From assembly GCA_947428835.1 (NCBI GenBank), contig CANENE010000002.1, forward strand, positions 142,901-206,900: DNA of 64,000 bases. The letters are read 5' to 3'. A model generated the notes under the pieces. That model saw only the letters and a program-made list of their open reading frames with translations, had not been told where the DNA came from and did no database searches. The DNA comes from an uncultured bacterium. GTDB lineage: Bacteria > Cyanobacteriota > Vampirovibrionia > Gastranaerophilales > Gastranaerophilaceae. Positions 19,521 through 28,054 of this stretch are shown one piece after another (positions within the stretch are counted from its first letter, which is position 1; the number at the start of each line of letters is the position of its first letter). A program made the translations under genes and the position numbers.

Positions 19521-19641
19521 ATGTCTATGGATGTTAGTGGTGTTAATGTTAAAAACACTTCTTTAATTACAAAAAAGAAAAAGAAATAGAAAAGCTTGGT
19601 ATTGTTGAATCATATCTTGAGGGAACAAAACTATATGATGA
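19521..19641 (+). pseudogene. Frame-broken 5' remnant of the next gene
   Basis: From the ATG at 19521 one frame reads MSMDVSGVNVKNTS and stops at 19587 inside an A/AG run. A second frame continues as KLGIVESYLEGTKLYDE and stops near 19640. The third frame then opens at 19642 and continues for 266 codons. Two successive -1 shifts would join all three. This fits either decay of the 5' end or assembly/read errors in the A-rich run. It is an inference from reading frames only. Confidence 0.4.
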
Positions 19642-20442
19642 GTGACAAGACCCCTTAATCTGCCGTCTAAAAAGCTTTTTGTACGTCCGACATTGCTTTT
19701 TGGGACTTTAGCTTTAGCAAGCGGAATTTTAAAAAATATCAAAAAAGAAGCTTGCATAACAAATATTCAAAAAACCATAGATAAATTTAACAGTGAAAAT
19801 AATACTGATTTATCTTTTGAAATAAAAAGAGAAACATCCAATAGTGACGTAGTTTTTGTCCCAAATTCTTCAAAGTTATATATTAATCCTGATTATGCTT
19901 ATGATCCTTTGTATTCAAAAACTCACCTTAATTATTTAATTGAACATGAACTCACTCATACAAAACAATTTGTTTTAATGTCCCGCTTGGACAATGGAAT
20001 TGAAAATTTGAACTATTGTATCTTGCAAAAAGAAGCGGCTAATATTGGTAAAGATGCAAAAGTAAAAAAAGATTTTGAAAAACTTCTGGAAGAAATTAAT
20101 AAAAATCCCAAAAAATATGAAAATGAAACATTTAATATGATGGGTATTAAATATAATCTTGTTGACCATGTTTCAATAATTAATAGGCTTTTAAAGAACC
20201 CTGATTTAAGTGAAAACGATTTGCCGATTTTTATTAATAAACAATATTATGATGATATCAGAAACAAACATTCTAAATTAACGCCGGAAGAAGAAAAACA
20301 CGCGCAAGAATACCTGAAAGCCGCCGAAAATTATCCCGAAGTTACAAAGCATAAAATATTAAATACGTTTTCCGATTACAATCAAAATTTTCTTGAAAAA
20401 GAAGCAAATAAGAACCGTCCCTGGTATACATATATATTTTAA
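19642..20442 (+). CDS. Putative HEXXH metalloprotease-like protein, 5' end uncertain
   Basis: A 266-aa open frame. A hydrophobic stretch (residues about 17-30, PTLLFGTLALASGIL) is followed by a soluble domain with the zinc-protease-like motif EHELTHTKQF (His-Glu-x-x-His) near residue 105. The rest is Lys/Glu/Asn-rich and I do not recognise it. The start given (GTG 19642) is the first in frame. A GAGGGA site at 19619-19624 suits the out-of-frame ATG at 19635 better, and a good promoter lies before 19521. The N-terminus is therefore probably frameshifted, as noted for the preceding segment. Confidence 0.55.
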   Translation: MTRPLNLPSKKLFVRPTLLFGTLALASGILKNIKKEACITNIQKTIDKFNSENNTDLSFEIKRETSNSDVVFVPNSSKLYINPDYAYDPLYSKTHLNYLIEHELTHTKQFVLMSRLDNGIENLNYCILQKEAANIGKDAKVKKDFEKLLEEINKNPKKYENETFNMMGIKYNLVDHVSIINRLLKNPDLSENDLPIFINKQYYDDIRNKHSKLTPEEEKHAQEYLKAAENYPEVTKHKILNTFSDYNQNFLEKEANKNRPWYTYIF

Positions 20443-20487
20443 TCTTCAAAATTAACCAAATATTTTTTTATATGCTAATATTTAATT

Positions 20488-21396
20488 ATGTGGAAAAGAT
20501 TTTTTTCAATAGCTTTGATTTTGAATCTGTTTTTACCCCTGCAAGCGCTTGAAGTTGTTGAGCTTGACAAGGTTCAAAGTTTTGATATTAAATATAAAGA
20601 CCAGGTTGAAACCCTTAAGGGGTCTTTGTTTGTAAACGATACAATGGAAGCACAGCACAATATTAATGAACAGCAAAGAGCTGATATGGAAGATATTGAA
20701 AACCTTTGGAATGCAACAGTGAGTAACAATCCCATGATTGCTTTTTGTTTGAAAAAGCTTGCAATTCCGGCCGAACAAAGAAGAGTGCATTCATCTTTAT
20801 TTGCAAAATCAATGAGCGCAATTGTATCAGGTGCCGCCTTGCTTCCTTCTTTTTTGGGGATGAACTATGGAATTCAATCGGGAAGCTATGCTGCAGGAAA
20901 ACTTGCTAATAATTTGATAAATAAAAAAAATAACGAAAAGCTCCAAAATCCATCTATAACAGATACAGAAGCAATAGAACTTGCAAGTTTGGTAGAAGAT
21001 TTACAAGACGAAATCATTGTTGATTATTATAAATATAAAGGTGCTCTAACTAAGCTTAAAAAATGTAGAGAGCAATTATTGCTTCATAATAAAAATTATG
21101 CAAAAGCCCTTGAAAGTGATGATTCGCTTGATATAACAATAACTTCCAACCAATGGGAAGAAGAATTAATTGAAGAATACCGCTTGAAGCAGGAAGTTAA
21201 AAAGTATCAGCTTGCCCTCATGCGCCTTGCAGGAAAGAAAACAGTTGATAGTTTAAATGTTGCTCAATTTGATTTAACTGTTCAAAACATAGATAAAAAA
21301 GATTTAAACTATGAAAAGAAAGTAATCAATCTTTCAAATGAAGCACCTAAAAAGGACAAGAAAGAAGTGAAAGCGGAGGAAAAAAATGAAGAATAA
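20488..21396 (+). CDS. Secreted helical protein, first of a paralogous pair
   Basis: A 302-aa protein with a signal peptide (MWKRFFSIALILNLFLPLQA). The mature part is mostly helical, with a glycine/alanine-rich hydrophobic patch around residues 108-135 (SAIVSGAALLPSFLG...) and a charged Lys/Glu C-terminal tail. It is paralogous to the next gene: DIENLWNATVSNNP matches DLNVLWSAATQRSE, and the coiled-coil ends match around RLAGKKTVDSL / NLVGRDALSKI. It overlaps the next gene by 11 bp, so the two are translationally coupled. It is probably periplasmic; the long helices recall TolC- or adaptor-like proteins, but no family can be named. Confidence 0.65.
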   Translation: MWKRFFSIALILNLFLPLQALEVVELDKVQSFDIKYKDQVETLKGSLFVNDTMEAQHNINEQQRADMEDIENLWNATVSNNPMIAFCLKKLAIPAEQRRVHSSLFAKSMSAIVSGAALLPSFLGMNYGIQSGSYAAGKLANNLINKKNNEKLQNPSITDTEAIELASLVEDLQDEIIVDYYKYKGALTKLKKCREQLLLHNKNYAKALESDDSLDITITSNQWEEELIEEYRLKQEVKKYQLALMRLAGKKTVDSLNVAQFDLTVQNIDKKDLNYEKKVINLSNEAPKKDKKEVKAEEKNEE

Positions 21397-22282
21397 ATCT
21401 TTAATAATACTCACCTTTCTTTGTCTGATAAAAGCTCATGCGATACCATTGGATAGTATCACAGAACCAAGACCGATGCTGGGTAGGATTTCAAACAGCG
21501 AAAAAGTTGAAAGAAAAACGATAGAAACCAAAACAGATATTTATCAAAAAGCAAAAAATGTAGCAAATAATGGGGAAAAAACAGGACTTAAAGCTTTTGA
21601 AGAAGGTGAAAGCCAAAATACAGCAAGCTCTAATTATGCAGAACTTTCCTTAAGAAATCTTGCTGATGATATAAGCTATGAACTTGAACTTGATAGTGCC
21701 AAAACCAATGCTGATTTAAATGTTCTTTGGTCTGCTGCAACACAGCGCTCTGAAACCATGAAGTATACAATATATAAGCTTTCAAACCCTGATGAAGATA
21801 AACCCAACGAATCGACGCTAAAGAAAATTTTAAAACCTATTGCAAGTTTTTCTTCTGTCGCTGGAGCTTCTATGGCGGCAGACCCCTTTATGGCAACAGG
21901 AGCCTTAATTGGAGGTGGGCTTGTTAATGCCGTTATGAAAGACGATAAGGAAGTTAACTATAAATTTTCAAAAGTCTCTGACACAGATATGGTGTTATTA
22001 GTTAGGAAAATTGATGATCTTCAAAAGAAGCTTGTTGACCTTTATGCAGATTATAAAACTAAAGAACAGCTTGCTAAAATGACAAAAGAGAACTTCAAAA
22101 AAAGAGAAGAAATCTTTAAAGCCTGCCAAAACAAAAGCAAAGAAGAAATGGTTATAGCAGATGTTTACTATAGAAATTCAAAAATAAGCGCACAAAGAGC
22201 GCAAGATGAATATTTAACATCGCGTGCCATATTAGAAAACCTTGTTGGCCGTGACGCTTTATCTAAAATCGAAGAGGAGTAA
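21386..22282 (+). CDS. Secreted helical protein, second of a paralogous pair
   Basis: A 298-aa protein with a signal peptide (MKNKSLIILTFLCLIKAHA). As in its upstream paralogue, there is an N-terminal disordered region, a helix with the LW-A pattern, a central Gly/Ala/Met-rich hydrophobic patch (FSSVAGASMAADPFMATG, about residues 152-170), then a long C-terminal coiled coil (about 195-298). The gene overlaps its upstream neighbour by 11 bp and ends just before an SDR gene. The pair probably forms a complex in the periplasm; this is inferred from coupling and shared layout. Confidence 0.65.
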   Translation: MKNKSLIILTFLCLIKAHAIPLDSITEPRPMLGRISNSEKVERKTIETKTDIYQKAKNVANNGEKTGLKAFEEGESQNTASSNYAELSLRNLADDISYELELDSAKTNADLNVLWSAATQRSETMKYTIYKLSNPDEDKPNESTLKKILKPIASFSSVAGASMAADPFMATGALIGGGLVNAVMKDDKEVNYKFSKVSDTDMVLLVRKIDDLQKKLVDLYADYKTKEQLAKMTKENFKKREEIFKACQNKSKEEMVIADVYYRNSKISAQRAQDEYLTSRAILENLVGRDALSKIEEE

Positions 22283-22292
22283 AACAAATACG

Positions 22293-23108
22293 GTGAAAAA
22301 TATATTGATAATAGGGGCATCTTCCGAGCTTGCCCAAAGAACTATTGATGAATTGAAAAATGTTGAAGATATAAATATATATACTACAAGCAGACAAACG
22401 AATATAATAGATGAGCGCGTAAAAGAATTTCATTTAGATGTGACAAATGTTGAAGAATTTCTTTTGCTTAAAGACAGGTTTAAAAATATAGAATTTGAAA
22501 CCATCATTAATTTTGCAGGAATTGCAATAGCAGGTGCTATTGAAGAGCTAAATGAGACTGAATTAAAGAAACAATTGGAAGTTAATCTTTTTGGATTTTT
22601 AAGAATTATAAAGTACTTGTCGCCTTTAATTCAGAAAAAAGGAAAGCTTATAAATGTAAGCTCTATGGCATCATACGGGGTTTTTCCTTTTATTGCGCCA
22701 TATTGTATTTCAAAAGCAGCAGCAGATATTTTGTTGAATTTATTTTCTGTTGAAAGTAATATAGAAAAGGGTATTAAGATAGTTTCTATCAGACCCGGGG
22801 CAATTGCAACAAAATTTTGGGAAAGCTCTTTAGTTCTTAATGAGCAAACTTTAAAAGAGTCCAAAAAATTTCAAAATGAAATGTTATTTTTGAAAAAAAA
22901 TGTGCAAAAAAATAGTCTCAAGGCTAAAAATCCGATTAATACCGCGCAAAAAATTGCCTCTATAGTGCAATTGAAAAATCCAAAGACTGTTTATAACATA
23001 GGAATGGATGCTAAAATTGCTTCATTAACAAGGTTTTTACCGAATTGCGTAACAAATAATTTGATTAGATGCATCTTGAAAAGTCGATTAAAAAAAGAAA
23101 ATAAATAA
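22293..23108 (+). CDS. Short-chain dehydrogenase/reductase
   Basis: A 271-aa NAD(P)-binding oxidoreductase of the SDR family. The cofactor motif is IIGASSELA near residue 6. Further motifs are NFAGIA, the catalytic Ser in INVSSMAS and Tyr-x-x-x-Lys in YCISKAAAD. The substrate is unknown. The GTG at 22293 is chosen because it opens directly onto the Rossmann strand and has GAGGAG about 13 bases upstream; a longer frame from 22242 overlaps the preceding gene. The next gene starts 1 bp after its stop, so the two are co-expressed. Confidence 0.85.
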   Translation: MKNILIIGASSELAQRTIDELKNVEDINIYTTSRQTNIIDERVKEFHLDVTNVEEFLLLKDRFKNIEFETIINFAGIAIAGAIEELNETELKKQLEVNLFGFLRIIKYLSPLIQKKGKLINVSSMASYGVFPFIAPYCISKAAADILLNLFSVESNIEKGIKIVSIRPGAIATKFWESSLVLNEQTLKESKKFQNEMLFLKKNVQKNSLKAKNPINTAQKIASIVQLKNPKTVYNIGMDAKIASLTRFLPNCVTNNLIRCILKSRLKKENK

Positions 23109-23109
23109 A

Positions 23110-24099
23110 ATGAACAGCAAAGAAAAAATATTTTTTACATATCCTAAATTTAGCAAGGATGATAACTATGCCCCTTATTATGACATTATGTTGATGTCTT
23201 CTATAGCTAAAAAAAGAGGATTTGATACAAAATTTAGAAACTATGATTTTAAAGTTTCAAGTGTGTATGATTTTTTGAGAGATTTGCGTGTATTTAAGCC
23301 TGATTTTCTTGTGATTAATACTACAGAAAATAATCTTGAAAAAGAATTATCAATTCTTACCCAAGCAGGTGACTTGCTTGATGATATTGTGGTGGTTGTT
23401 AAAGGTAATGTATTTAACAATAACGCATGTTCAATTATGCAAAAGTACCCTGAAATTGATATCGCTCTTAAAGAAAATTTTGAAAATAGCTTTGATGAAA
23501 TTATAAGATATAAAAACTTGAAGGATATTAAAAATATTGCATATCAAATCAAAAACAAAATTGTCTACACTCATAAAGAAAAAGAAATACTGACATTTCC
23601 CTGTTATTTTGATAGCAAACTGGAAGAAGTTCCCTCTTTTGTAACAGAAAATACCAAAAAAGAATTTTTGCCCGTTAATTTTTCAAATATGGCATTTGAT
23701 ACAAGCTTTGTTATAGATGAAATTGTAAAAGGTGTTACAAATAAAAAAATAAAGAATTTTTATATATATTGTGACAATTTCTTAAAAGACATAAGTGTTG
23801 CTTGTAAGTTTTTAAATGCGTTAAGGAAAGAGCGTTTAAGAATCAAGTTTATGGTTGATATAAATCTATCTTCTGTTGATGCAAATTCAAAACAAGTATT
23901 ATCTCTTGCAAAAAAATCCGGCTGTGAACTTGTTAATTTGTATGTTGATTATGTTATGGAACTTGATGATGTAAAAAAAGTTCAAAAAATCTTCAAACAA
24001 GCGGGTTTAAAAGTGAATTTGAAGCATAATAGAATTTATAAAAACAACCTAACGGACAGGCTCGCTTTTAATACTAATTTTAATTCAATTCTAAAATAA
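23110..24099 (+). CDS. B12-binding/radical SAM-like protein that has lost its cluster cysteines
   Basis: A 329-aa protein. Residues about 6-140 resemble the cobalamin-binding-like N-terminal domain of BchE/HpnP-type radical SAM proteins (YDIMLMSSIAKKRGFDTKF; FKPDFLVINTT). From about 190 the layout of a radical SAM barrel follows: VIDEIVKGV, IKNFYIYCDNFLKD and SLAKKSGCELVNLYVD, which match the helix and strands after the cluster site. The site itself, where a CX3CX2C loop is expected (between FLPVNFSNMAF and VIDEI), has no cysteine. It should not bind the usual cluster and is a probable pseudoenzyme. It overlaps the convergent ZIP gene by 20 bp. Confidence 0.65.
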   Translation: MNSKEKIFFTYPKFSKDDNYAPYYDIMLMSSIAKKRGFDTKFRNYDFKVSSVYDFLRDLRVFKPDFLVINTTENNLEKELSILTQAGDLLDDIVVVVKGNVFNNNACSIMQKYPEIDIALKENFENSFDEIIRYKNLKDIKNIAYQIKNKIVYTHKEKEILTFPCYFDSKLEEVPSFVTENTKKEFLPVNFSNMAFDTSFVIDEIVKGVTNKKIKNFYIYCDNFLKDISVACKFLNALRKERLRIKFMVDINLSSVDANSKQVLSLAKKSGCELVNLYVDYVMELDDVKKVQKIFKQAGLKVNLKHNRIYKNNLTDRLAFNTNFNSILK

Positions 24100-24925
24100 C
24101 AAGTGTTGCTGCCATTAAAATTAAACCTAAAACTATTCCGCTGATAGAATAGTGACCTGTATCATAGTCTTTTGAAAGCGGAATTAAAGTGTCTAAGGAA
24201 ATATATGTCATAATTCCCGATACAAAGGCAAAAAGCACCCCAAGGCAAAGGGTTGGAAAGAATGTTTTTATGATTAAAAAACCGATAATGCCTCCTATGG
24301 GCTCTGCTATTCCCGATAAAAACGAATACAAGAAAGCTTTTCTTTTAGAATGAGTTGCTTGATAAACCGGAATTGAAATTGCCATTCCTTCCGGGATATT
24401 ATGGATTGCAATTGCAAAAACAATACCAAGCCCGATCATGGTGTTTTGTGTTGTGATAAAAAATGTTGCAAGTCCTTCGGGGAAATTATGTACTGCAACA
24501 ACAATAGCTGTTAGGATTCCTGCTCTTTTAATTTTGCCTATTGAAATAACTGCGTTTTCATCTTCTTTGATGTCTGTACTGTCTTCATTTTTTTCATTTG
24601 CTCCAAGCTGCTTTGTAAACATTTGCGATTGAAGATGATCGGGAATAAAATAGTCAATTGCGACAGCGCATAATATGCCAAGTGCAAAAAATAATATTGC
24701 AAGCCAAAGAAATTTGTTCCCCATTTGGGTTTTAATCAGTTCAGAAGCTTGCGGGTACAAATCTACAAGGGAAATAAAAAGCATAACTCCTGCAGATAAA
24801 CCAAGACCAAAGGATAATATTTTAAGAGAATTTTTCTTGATAAAAAATGTGACAAATCCTCCGATAACGGTTGAAAGCCCTGCCAGTGTTGATAAAACAA
24901 GCGCTATTAAATAGTTTTTTTCCAT
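24080..24925 (-). CDS. ZIP-family divalent metal transporter (ZupT-like)
   Basis: A 281-aa inner-membrane protein with about eight hydrophobic helices. Metal-site motifs of the ZIP family are seen in helices 4 and 5: VAVHNFPEGLA and IAIHNIPEGMA. The variable loop between helices 3 and 4 is acidic (NEKNEDSTDIKEDEN) and not His-rich. ZupT-type members import zinc and iron. It is convergent with the preceding gene and has no clear partner genes. Confidence 0.92.
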   Translation of the reverse strand: MEKNYLIALVLSTLAGLSTVIGGFVTFFIKKNSLKILSFGLGLSAGVMLFISLVDLYPQASELIKTQMGNKFLWLAILFFALGILCAVAIDYFIPDHLQSQMFTKQLGANEKNEDSTDIKEDENAVISIGKIKRAGILTAIVVAVHNFPEGLATFFITTQNTMIGLGIVFAIAIHNIPEGMAISIPVYQATHSKRKAFLYSFLSGIAEPIGGIIGFLIIKTFFPTLCLGVLFAFVSGIMTYISLDTLIPLSKDYDTGHYSISGIVLGLILMAATLVILELN

Positions 24926-24986
24926 ATGCTTAATTATATCATCAAAAAATTAAATCAAATAAAAAGAGTAATTATTAAATTATCGT

Positions 24987-25015
24987 TTGACCGAATAAAA
25001 TATATTAAGTTAAAA
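24987..25015 (+). promoter_or_regulatory. Probable sigma-70 promoter
   Basis: TTGACC (24987-24992), 17-nt spacer, TTAAAA (25010-25015), 34 bp before the start codon of the small secreted protein at 25050. Confidence 0.5.
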
Positions 25016-25049
25016 TGAATATTAAGAAATGTAAACTTGAGGGAAAACG

Positions 25050-25448
25050 ATGAAAAAACTGTTATATGTATTTGCTTTCGTGTTTATTGTACAAAATGCA
25101 TTTGCTCAAACACCATTTGATTCAAAGCAAAATGCAACAGAAGTTAAATTGACTCCTGCTGTAAATACTGTTACAAAAACAACAAATACAAATGCAAACT
25201 CTATATATAAAAGCTCAATTAAAGAGCAAAAATTCAACAGTGCTCTTGTAAATCTTGATGATGCACAGGTGGAATTGAGAGAAGAGCTTGCCGCCGTGAC
25301 TGCAAAATATAACGAAGCATTGGTTGTTAAAGAAAATGCTATTCAAAATTGCAAGCATTTAAAAAGCGAAATAAATGCGATAAATAAAAAAATGAAAAAT
25401 GTTGAAAAATCTAAACAAATGATAAATAAAAATCTGGAAGTAAAGTAA
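25050..25448 (+). CDS. Small secreted coiled-coil protein
   Basis: A 132-aa protein with a clear signal peptide (MKKLLYVFAFVFIVQNAFA, cleavage before QTPFD). The mature part begins with a Thr/Asn-rich linker and continues as a coiled coil from about residue 58 to the end (LVNLDDAQVELREELAAV...). No family recognised. A GAGGGA ribosome-binding site precedes the ATG. The sigma-factor gene follows 45 bp later on the same strand. Confidence 0.7.
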   Translation: MKKLLYVFAFVFIVQNAFAQTPFDSKQNATEVKLTPAVNTVTKTTNTNANSIYKSSIKEQKFNSALVNLDDAQVELREELAAVTAKYNEALVVKENAIQNCKHLKSEINAINKKMKNVEKSKQMINKNLEVK

Positions 25449-25493
25449 CCGGATTATTGCAAACACACAGGATATTGGGGAACGTAAGTTAAA

Positions 25494-26318
25494 ATGAGTC
25501 AGATTATAGATATTGATTCGTATGGAAAAATAGCAAGATTATCAGATGAAGAGCTCACTGCTCTATGGGAAGAGTATTTCTCACACAGGGAAAATAAGGT
25601 AGTTCGTGATAAAATAATTGTTCAATATATTTATCTTGCAAAATATGTTGTAGGAAGAATTAAGATGACCCTGCCCCCTGCTTTTTCTTTTGAAGATATT
25701 GTAGCTTTTGGGCTTGAAGGTTTGATAGATGCAGTTGAGAAATATTACCCAAATAAAGGCGCAAAATTTGAATCTTATGCCTTGATGAGAATAAGAGGTG
25801 CAATTATAGATAAAATCCGCCTTTCAGATTGGCTTCCAAGAACATTGAGAAAAAAAGTCAAACAAGTTAAAGCTGCAAGTGAAAAATTAAAACAAGAAAC
25901 AGGAAAAACCCCGACTGCAAAAGAGCTTTCAAAAGTTCTAGGAATGAGTGAAGAAAAAGTTAATGAAATTTTAACGTCTGATATGACCTTTAATTCTATC
26001 TATGAAAAAAAAGGTGTTGGAGATGATACTGTAGAAATAATTGATACACTTGAAGATGAAAGTTCTCATCGTCCTGATGAAGAAGCCGAAAGAAAAGACG
26101 TTAAACACGAGCTTCAAACCGCACTTAAAAAACTTCCTGATAGAGAAAGAGTGCTTTTAGTTCTTTATTATCATAAAAATATGACACTAAAAGAAATCGG
26201 CGATGCTATAAATATCTCTGAATCTCGTGTTTGTCAGCTTCATGCACAGGCAATTATGAAATTAAGAAACATATTGTCTTCTAAAAGAAGCGAAAGATTA
26301 ACTAAGGCGATTATTTAA
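25494..26318 (+). CDS. RNA polymerase sigma factor, FliA/WhiG family
   Basis: A 274-aa sigma-70 family factor. Region 2 is seen as FSFEDIVAFGLEGLIDAVEKYYPNKG and the RIRGAIIDKIR segment, region 3 as GKTPTAKELSKVLGMSEEKV, and region 4 as KLPDRERVLLVLYYHKNMTLKEIGDAINISESRV (quoted in pieces: LKEIGDAINISESRVCQLHA). FliA/WhiG factors direct motility or developmental genes. There are no flagellar genes here except the FlhA-domain protein at 5745, and no anti-sigma factor (FlgM) beside it, so its regulon cannot be told from the window. Confidence 0.88.
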   Translation: MSQIIDIDSYGKIARLSDEELTALWEEYFSHRENKVVRDKIIVQYIYLAKYVVGRIKMTLPPAFSFEDIVAFGLEGLIDAVEKYYPNKGAKFESYALMRIRGAIIDKIRLSDWLPRTLRKKVKQVKAASEKLKQETGKTPTAKELSKVLGMSEEKVNEILTSDMTFNSIYEKKGVGDDTVEIIDTLEDESSHRPDEEAERKDVKHELQTALKKLPDRERVLLVLYYHKNMTLKEIGDAINISESRVCQLHAQAIMKLRNILSSKRSERLTKAII

Positions 26319-26387
26319 AAATAAGTTTTATTATTTGTTTGTGTTAAAATAATTCCTGTAAGTAATATTTATTTAAGGAGTTATATT

Positions 26388-27158
26388 ATGGCAAGAAGAC
26401 CTATTATTGCAGGGAACTGGAAGATGAATAACAACAAGGCTGAAGCAAAAGAACTTGTTGATGGAATTGTATATGGAATAAGCTCGCTTGATGCTTCAAA
26501 AATGCCGGAAGTTGTTATTGCACCTACTTATACAGCACTTTGGCAGGCATATGATTTAATTAAAAATGAACCAAAAATCGCGCTTGCTGCTCAAAATGTT
26601 AACCCAAACCCATCAGGTGCTTATACAGGAGAAATTTCTCTTGATATGTTGGCTGATTTTAGAGTTCAATTTGTAATCATAGGTCACTCTGAACGTCGTC
26701 AAATGTTTGGTGAAACTGATGAATTTATTAACCAAAAAGCAAAAGCAATATTAGCTAAAGGTTTAATTCCAATTATTTGCTGCGGCGAAACATTGGAACA
26801 AAGAGAACAAGGTGTGACAGATTCTCATCTTGAAAACCAAATTACAAAAGCATTAGATGGAATTTCAGCAAGTGATGTTGAAAAATCCGTCATAGCATAT
26901 GAACCTATTTGGGCAATCGGAACTGGAAAGTCTTGTGATGCAGTAGAAGCAAATAGAACAATCGGTCAAATCAGAAAAGTTGTTGCAAAATTGTACTCTC
27001 AAGATGTTGCAGATAAAATCAGAATTTTATATGGTGGCTCTGTTAAGCCATCTACAATTGTTGAACAAATGGCACAGCCTGAAATCGATGGAGGCTTAAT
27101 CGGCGGGGCTGCACTAAAAGCTGATAGCTTTATCGATTTAATCAAGGGTGCTATGTAG
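26388..27158 (+). CDS. tpiA: Triosephosphate isomerase
   Basis: A glycolytic enzyme interconverting dihydroxyacetone phosphate and glyceraldehyde 3-phosphate. 256 aa, full length. Motifs are GNWKMNN at residues 7-13 (with the substrate-binding Asn and Lys), the catalytic His in IIGHSERR, the catalytic Glu in AYEPIWAIGTGK (loop 6) and YGGSVKP. AAGGAG lies a few bases before the ATG. Followed by an intrinsic terminator. Confidence 0.97.
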   Translation: MARRPIIAGNWKMNNNKAEAKELVDGIVYGISSLDASKMPEVVIAPTYTALWQAYDLIKNEPKIALAAQNVNPNPSGAYTGEISLDMLADFRVQFVIIGHSERRQMFGETDEFINQKAKAILAKGLIPIICCGETLEQREQGVTDSHLENQITKALDGISASDVEKSVIAYEPIWAIGTGKSCDAVEANRTIGQIRKVVAKLYSQDVADKIRILYGGSVKPSTIVEQMAQPEIDGGLIGGAALKADSFIDLIKGAM

Positions 27159-27180
27159 TTTAGAGATTAATTTCTTTTTA

Positions 27181-27208
27181 AAAAGGGCTCACTTTTGAGC
27201 TCTTTTTT
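27181..27208 (+). terminator. Intrinsic terminator after tpiA
   Basis: An 11-bp stem with one G-T wobble, AAAAGGGCTCA (27181-27191) with TGAGCTCTTTT (27196-27206), followed by more T. Confidence 0.82.
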
Positions 27209-27343
27209 ATTGCTTAAAAATTTAAAGATGACGTACCTTGAATGAATTATATTAATTGGTATAAGAATATTTTTAGTTAAAGTATAAATATGATTTTAAA
27301 ATAAAAACTTGCAATTTAGCTATATTACTGCTATTGTTGTTTT

Positions 27344-27964
27344 GTGAAAAAAATATCTGAAAATATATACACACTAACAAGACCGTTGATGAATTTAGAT
27401 TTATTCATCGGAATCGTTGCTGCAGCCTGGCTTTTAATAATAGGTAGTTGGAAAATAGTCTTGCTTTCATTTATTGCAGTAGTTATTTCTCCGAAACTTT
27501 TAGAAGCATTGCAATTTATCTTTGCTTTGTTGCCTGCCTTTATTGCGCTAAAAGTTCGAAACAACAGGTCTTTTAATTGGCTTTCGTATTTATGCTCCTT
27601 TATTTCAACATCTATCGGTGCCTTAATTATGAGTGTTTGGGGAATATTAATTTATGCTTCTTTTATTAAACAAGCAAGCACACAAACTATTTTGCCTCTT
27701 TATATATTATCTTATTTTATGGCGACAATTCCATTTGCCCGGATTGCATCAAAACAAGCACCTCCTTGTTTTTGTTTAATATTAAATCTTTGGTTTCAAA
27801 TAGCATACTTGTTGTTATTGGTTATTTTATCATTTATTGTAATGTCATCTTTAAAAGCTACGGTAATTTTGTTTTTAATTATGCAGATTCCTGTGCTTAT
27901 TAATCTTTGCAGTTATATTATTGAAAATGAGTCTGAAAGCAAATATTTAAGACTTGTGAAATAA
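27344..27964 (+). CDS. Unknown multi-pass membrane protein
   Basis: A 206-aa hydrophobic protein with about five or six predicted membrane helices (around residues 18-50, 55-68, 78-105, 115-128, 145-168 and 170-190). The N-terminal YTLTRPLMNLDLFIGIVAA vaguely resembles the start of UbiA-type prenyltransferases (RP-N motif), but the Asp-rich NDxxD site is missing. The gene uses a GTG start at 27344. It lies just upstream of cas9 on the same strand, with 90 bp between, but a cas9 promoter in that gap makes a functional link doubtful. Confidence 0.55.
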   Translation: MKKISENIYTLTRPLMNLDLFIGIVAAAWLLIIGSWKIVLLSFIAVVISPKLLEALQFIFALLPAFIALKVRNNRSFNWLSYLCSFISTSIGALIMSVWGILIYASFIKQASTQTILPLYILSYFMATIPFARIASKQAPPCFCLILNLWFQIAYLLLLVILSFIVMSSLKATVILFLIMQIPVLINLCSYIIENESESKYLRLVK

Positions 27965-28054
27965 TTTTGAGTTTTTTGCGATTGTATGTTGAGTGGTATT
28001 TGCTTCATTGCAAGCTCTTTTTGGTATAATTGTACCAAAGGAGCTGTATAAGTT

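Noticed and set aside
27344-27964. Membrane gene upstream of cas9 as a CRISPR accessory
   Set aside because: A separate promoter-like box lies before cas9 and no family link is known; proximity alone is too weak.
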